A stretch of DNA of 64,000 bases from Nocardioides limicola. Lineage in GTDB: Bacteria > Actinomycetota > Actinomycetes > Propionibacteriales > Nocardioidaceae. The notes below the pieces were generated by a model, which was not told where the DNA came from, did no database searches, and saw only the letters and a list, made by a program, of their open reading frames with translations. Location of the stretch: positions 143,482 to 207,481 of the forward strand of contig NZ_JAERJA010000006.1 of NCBI RefSeq assembly GCF_016827675.1. The letters are read 5' to 3'. Made by a program: the position numbers and the translations under genes. Positions within the stretch are counted from its first letter, which is position 1. Each line of letters starts with the position of its first letter. Of this stretch, positions 61,909 through 64,000 are shown piece after piece.

Positions 61909-63864
61909 ATGGCTGAGCGACTTCTCTGGCAGCCGCCGCTCGACGGCAGCACCCGGATCGAGCGGTACGCCGCGTCCCTCCCCGAACTGACCGATGGTCG
62001 GGTCCACCTGGACGACCCGAGCGACCTCCAGGAGCTCTGGCGCTGGTCGGTCAGCGACCTCGGCGGCTTCTGGGGCAGCCTGTGGCGACACTTCGACCTG
62101 CCCCGCAACGACGGGCCGGTGCTGGTCAGCCCGCAGATGCCCGGGGCGTGCTGGTTCCCCGGTGCGCGACTCAACTACGCCGAGGTGATGCTGCGGCTGC
62201 CGGGTCGCGCCGATGAGGACGTGGTGCTGATCGGCCGGTCCGAAGCCCGCGACGAGACCCGGGTGACCGCCGCCGAACTGCGCGCCCAGGTGGCTGAGAC
62301 CCGGGCCGGGCTGATCCGCGTCGGAGTCGTGCGCGGTGACCGCGTGGCGGCGTACGCCCCGAACGTGCCGGAGACGCTGGTGCTGCTGCTGGCCGCGGCC
62401 AGTCTGGGTGCGGTCTTCACCTCCTGCCCGCCGGAGTTCGGGGTCCGCAGCACCGTGGACCGGCTCAGCCAGGTGGAGCCGGTGCTGCTGCTGGTCACCG
62501 ACGGCTACCGCTATGCCAACAAGCCGATCCACCGCCGCGACGAGGTCGCCGAGATCGTGGGCGCGCTGCCGAGTGTGCGGACCGTGCTGCGGCTGCGCTA
62601 CCTCCCCGAGGCCGACCCGGCGCCGCTGGTCGAGGGCGAGGTGGCCTGGGAGGAGTTCGGTGTCCCCGGCGCCGCACCAGGATTCGACGAGGTCGAGTTC
62701 GACCACCCGCTGTACGTGCTGTTCTCCTCGGGCACCACCGGGCTGCCGAAGCCGATCGTGCACGGCCACGGCGGCATCACCCTGGAGCACCTCAAGGCGC
62801 TGGCGCTGCACAACGACCTCGGCCCCGAGGACACGTTCTTCTGGTTCTCCACCACCGGCTGGATGATGTGGAACTTCCTGATCTCCGGGCTCGGGGTCGG
62901 CTCGACCGTGGTGCTCCTCGACGGCGACCCGATGCACCCGAGCCCCGATGCGCTGTGGCAGATGGCGGCCGAGCTGGGGGTGACCTTCTTCGGCGCCAGT
63001 GCGCCCTACCTGCTGGCCTGCCGCAAGGCCGGGATGGTGCCGCGCGAAGTGGCCGACCTGTCGGCGCTGCGGGCGGTCGGCTCCACCGGGGCGCCGCTGC
63101 CGGCGGCCGGCTTCGAGTGGGTGTACGACGCGGTCGGGGACGTGCTGTTGACCTCGGTGTCGGGCGGCACCGACGTGTGCACCGCGTTCGTCGGCGGTGC
63201 TCCGACGGCACCGGTGCGGGCCGGGGTGATCCCGACCCGGTTCCTGGGCTGCGCGGTCGAGGCGTACGACGAGTCCGGCAGGTCGGTGGTCGGCGAGCAG
63301 GGCGAGCTGGTGATCACCGCGCCGATGCCGTCGATGCCGGTCGGCTTCTTCAACGACCACGACGGGTCGCGCTATCGCGAGGCCTACTTCGACACCTTCC
63401 CCGGGGTGTGGCGGCACGGTGACTGGGTGACGATCTTCGAGGACGGGTCGTGCGAGATCAGCGGCCGCAGTGACGCCACCTTGAACCGGGGCGGCGTCCG
63501 GCTCGGCACCACCGAGTTCTATGCCGTGGTGGAGGAGTTGGACCGGGTCGCGGACAGCCTGGTGGTGCACCTGGAGGATGACGAGGGTGGGCCGGGGCGG
63601 CTGCTGCTCTTCGTGAGCCTGGCCGAGGGCGCCACCGAGGACGGTCTGGCGGCCGAGATCGCGCGCGAGTTGCGGTCCCGGCTCTCGCCGCGGCACGTGC
63701 CCGATGAGCTGCACGTGTTGGCGGCGCTGCCGCGGACGTTGACCGGGAAGAAGCTGGAGGTGCCGGTGAAGCGGATCCTCACCGGCGCGGACCCGGACAA
63801 GGTGGTGGCCCGGGGCGCGATCAGTCACCCCGACGTGCTCGCCGAGTTCGCCCGCCTCGCCTGA
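61909..63864 (+). CDS. Acetoacetate--CoA ligase (acetoacetyl-CoA synthetase)
   Basis: A 651-residue adenylate-forming enzyme making acetoacetyl-CoA from acetoacetate, ATP and CoA, used in ketone-body or polyhydroxybutyrate breakdown. Length and N-terminus (ELWRWSVSDLGGFWGSLW) fit AACS rather than acetyl-CoA synthetase. Core motifs are LFSSGTTGLPKPIVHGHGG (near residue 275), the AACS-typical FFWFSTTGWMMWNF, SVSGGTDVCTAFVGG and WRHGDWVTI. The hinge region SDATLNRGGVRLGTTEFY and the catalytic Lys in LPRTLTGKKLEVPVKR complete the C-terminal domain. The start is leaderless-type. It is divergent from the rhodanese gene, and an IS110-type transposase end follows on the opposite strand. Confidence 0.93.
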   Translation: MAERLLWQPPLDGSTRIERYAASLPELTDGRVHLDDPSDLQELWRWSVSDLGGFWGSLWRHFDLPRNDGPVLVSPQMPGACWFPGARLNYAEVMLRLPGRADEDVVLIGRSEARDETRVTAAELRAQVAETRAGLIRVGVVRGDRVAAYAPNVPETLVLLLAAASLGAVFTSCPPEFGVRSTVDRLSQVEPVLLLVTDGYRYANKPIHRRDEVAEIVGALPSVRTVLRLRYLPEADPAPLVEGEVAWEEFGVPGAAPGFDEVEFDHPLYVLFSSGTTGLPKPIVHGHGGITLEHLKALALHNDLGPEDTFFWFSTTGWMMWNFLISGLGVGSTVVLLDGDPMHPSPDALWQMAAELGVTFFGASAPYLLACRKAGMVPREVADLSALRAVGSTGAPLPAAGFEWVYDAVGDVLLTSVSGGTDVCTAFVGGAPTAPVRAGVIPTRFLGCAVEAYDESGRSVVGEQGELVITAPMPSMPVGFFNDHDGSRYREAYFDTFPGVWRHGDWVTIFEDGSCEISGRSDATLNRGGVRLGTTEFYAVVEELDRVADSLVVHLEDDEGGPGRLLLFVSLAEGATEDGLAAEIARELRSRLSPRHVPDELHVLAALPRTLTGKKLEVPVKRILTGADPDKVVARGAISHPDVLAEFARLA

Positions 63865-63882
63865 GTGCCCCCAGGGACGCTC

Positions 63883-64000
63883 CTATGTTGGGTCAAGGGG
63901 TCGGTGTTCGAGTAGTCGGTAGAGGTCGCGGGCGATGTAGCGCTTGAGGCAGCGTCGGATCTCTCGGGGGTTCTTGCCTTGGCTGGTTCGTTTCTCGGTG
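63883..64000 (-). CDS. IS110-family transposase, C-terminal end (partial)
   Basis: The last 38 codons of a minus-strand gene that continues beyond the window. It reads TEKRTSQGKNPREIRRCLKR as residues 1-20 and YIARDLYRLLEHRPLDPT as the end, before TAG. The G-K-x-x-R/K-E-I-x-R-C-L-K-R-Y-I-A-R pattern is the usual C-terminus of IS110-family (DEDD) transposases. It lies 18 bases after the acetoacetyl-CoA synthetase stop. IS110 elements lack clear terminal inverted repeats, so I cannot mark the element end. Confidence 0.7.
   Translation of the reverse strand, partial: TEKRTSQGKNPREIRRCLKRYIARDLYRLLEHRPLDPT

Noticed and set aside
61498..63828. 776-residue minus-strand frame opposite acetoacetyl-CoA synthetase
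   Set aside because: Shadow of a recognised enzyme; no start context and no domain.
1..64000. tRNA or rRNA genes
   Set aside because: I found no cloverleaf-like sequence or rRNA signature by eye; a covariance-model scan would be needed to exclude a tRNA formally.

Overview
The window is GC-rich, densely packed actinobacterial chromosome. Several features point to the Propionibacteriales, most likely Nocardioides or another Nocardioidaceae; this placement is an inference from gene content and style, not a phylogeny. They are a mycothiol-dependent enzyme family, an AlkB-rubredoxin fusion, a 13E12-type DUF222-HNH gene with its dispersed repeats, a YbaB/WXG100 cassette, a SARP-type regulator, and many starts in which a TAnnnT hexamer lies only 6-7 bases before the start codon. 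I see no rRNA, tRNA, CRISPR array, prophage or replication origin.

Layout. 1-8.3 kb: the end of a histidine kinase running in frame into a DUF4173 membrane protein; a Na/Pi cotransporter-type carrier, an EamA exporter and AqpZ; then a response regulator / histidine kinase / TAXI-type lipoprotein operon. 8.6-13 kb: lysoplasmalogenase, a giant membrane hydrolase and a class-V aminotransferase, punctuated by three arrays of one 22-bp tandem repeat. 13.1-19.6 kb: a CitA/CitB-like two-component system divergent from a tripartite tricarboxylate transporter operon with two binding proteins. 19.6-24.2 kb: a BNR-repeat lipoprotein, an MpaB-like oxygenase, a three-gene WXG100/YbaB operon and a HAD phosphatase. 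24.2-28.9 kb: a monooxygenase / SDR / mycothiol enzyme / CrtA-like cluster with a divergent TetR gene and palindromic operators. 28.9-35.8 kb: DUF1905, FxsA and YcaQ-like genes, a MoxR/DUF58/DUF4129 operon, and a cupin/membrane pair facing a second TetR gene across a perfect 25-bp palindrome. 36.7-38.1 kb: a TlpA/CcdA thiol pair.

39-41.1 kb is the clearest accessory segment: a DUF222-HNH endonuclease gene bracketed by roughly 107-bp inverted copies of a composite repeat, with further copies inside the gene. 41.1-47.9 kb holds an esterase, chorismate mutase, a DUF305-like lipoprotein, an MMPL exporter with its TetR repressor, a nitroreductase and small envelope proteins. 48.1-50.4 kb is an alkane-oxidation operon (AlkB-rubredoxin, ferredoxin, TetR). 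50.5-52.3 kb has an M15 peptidase and a CAP protein ending on a shared bidirectional hairpin.

52.3-56.2 kb holds a 1097-aa MalT-like ATPase with a C-terminal BTAD domain. Three direct repeats on an 11-bp period, the spacing SARP regulators recognise, lie in the intergenic space and point at a small unknown gene, followed by a perfect 32-bp hairpin. 56.8-60.1 kb is an overlapping operon of two sulfotransferase-like proteins around an unrecognised protein. The window closes with EcsC-like, Aat, rhodanese, acetoacetyl-CoA synthetase and the edge of an IS110-type transposase.

The best candidates for something undescribed are the SARP-box module, the 32-bp hairpin, the inverted-repeat-bracketed HNH gene, the sulfotransferase operon and the kinase-DUF4173 fusion.
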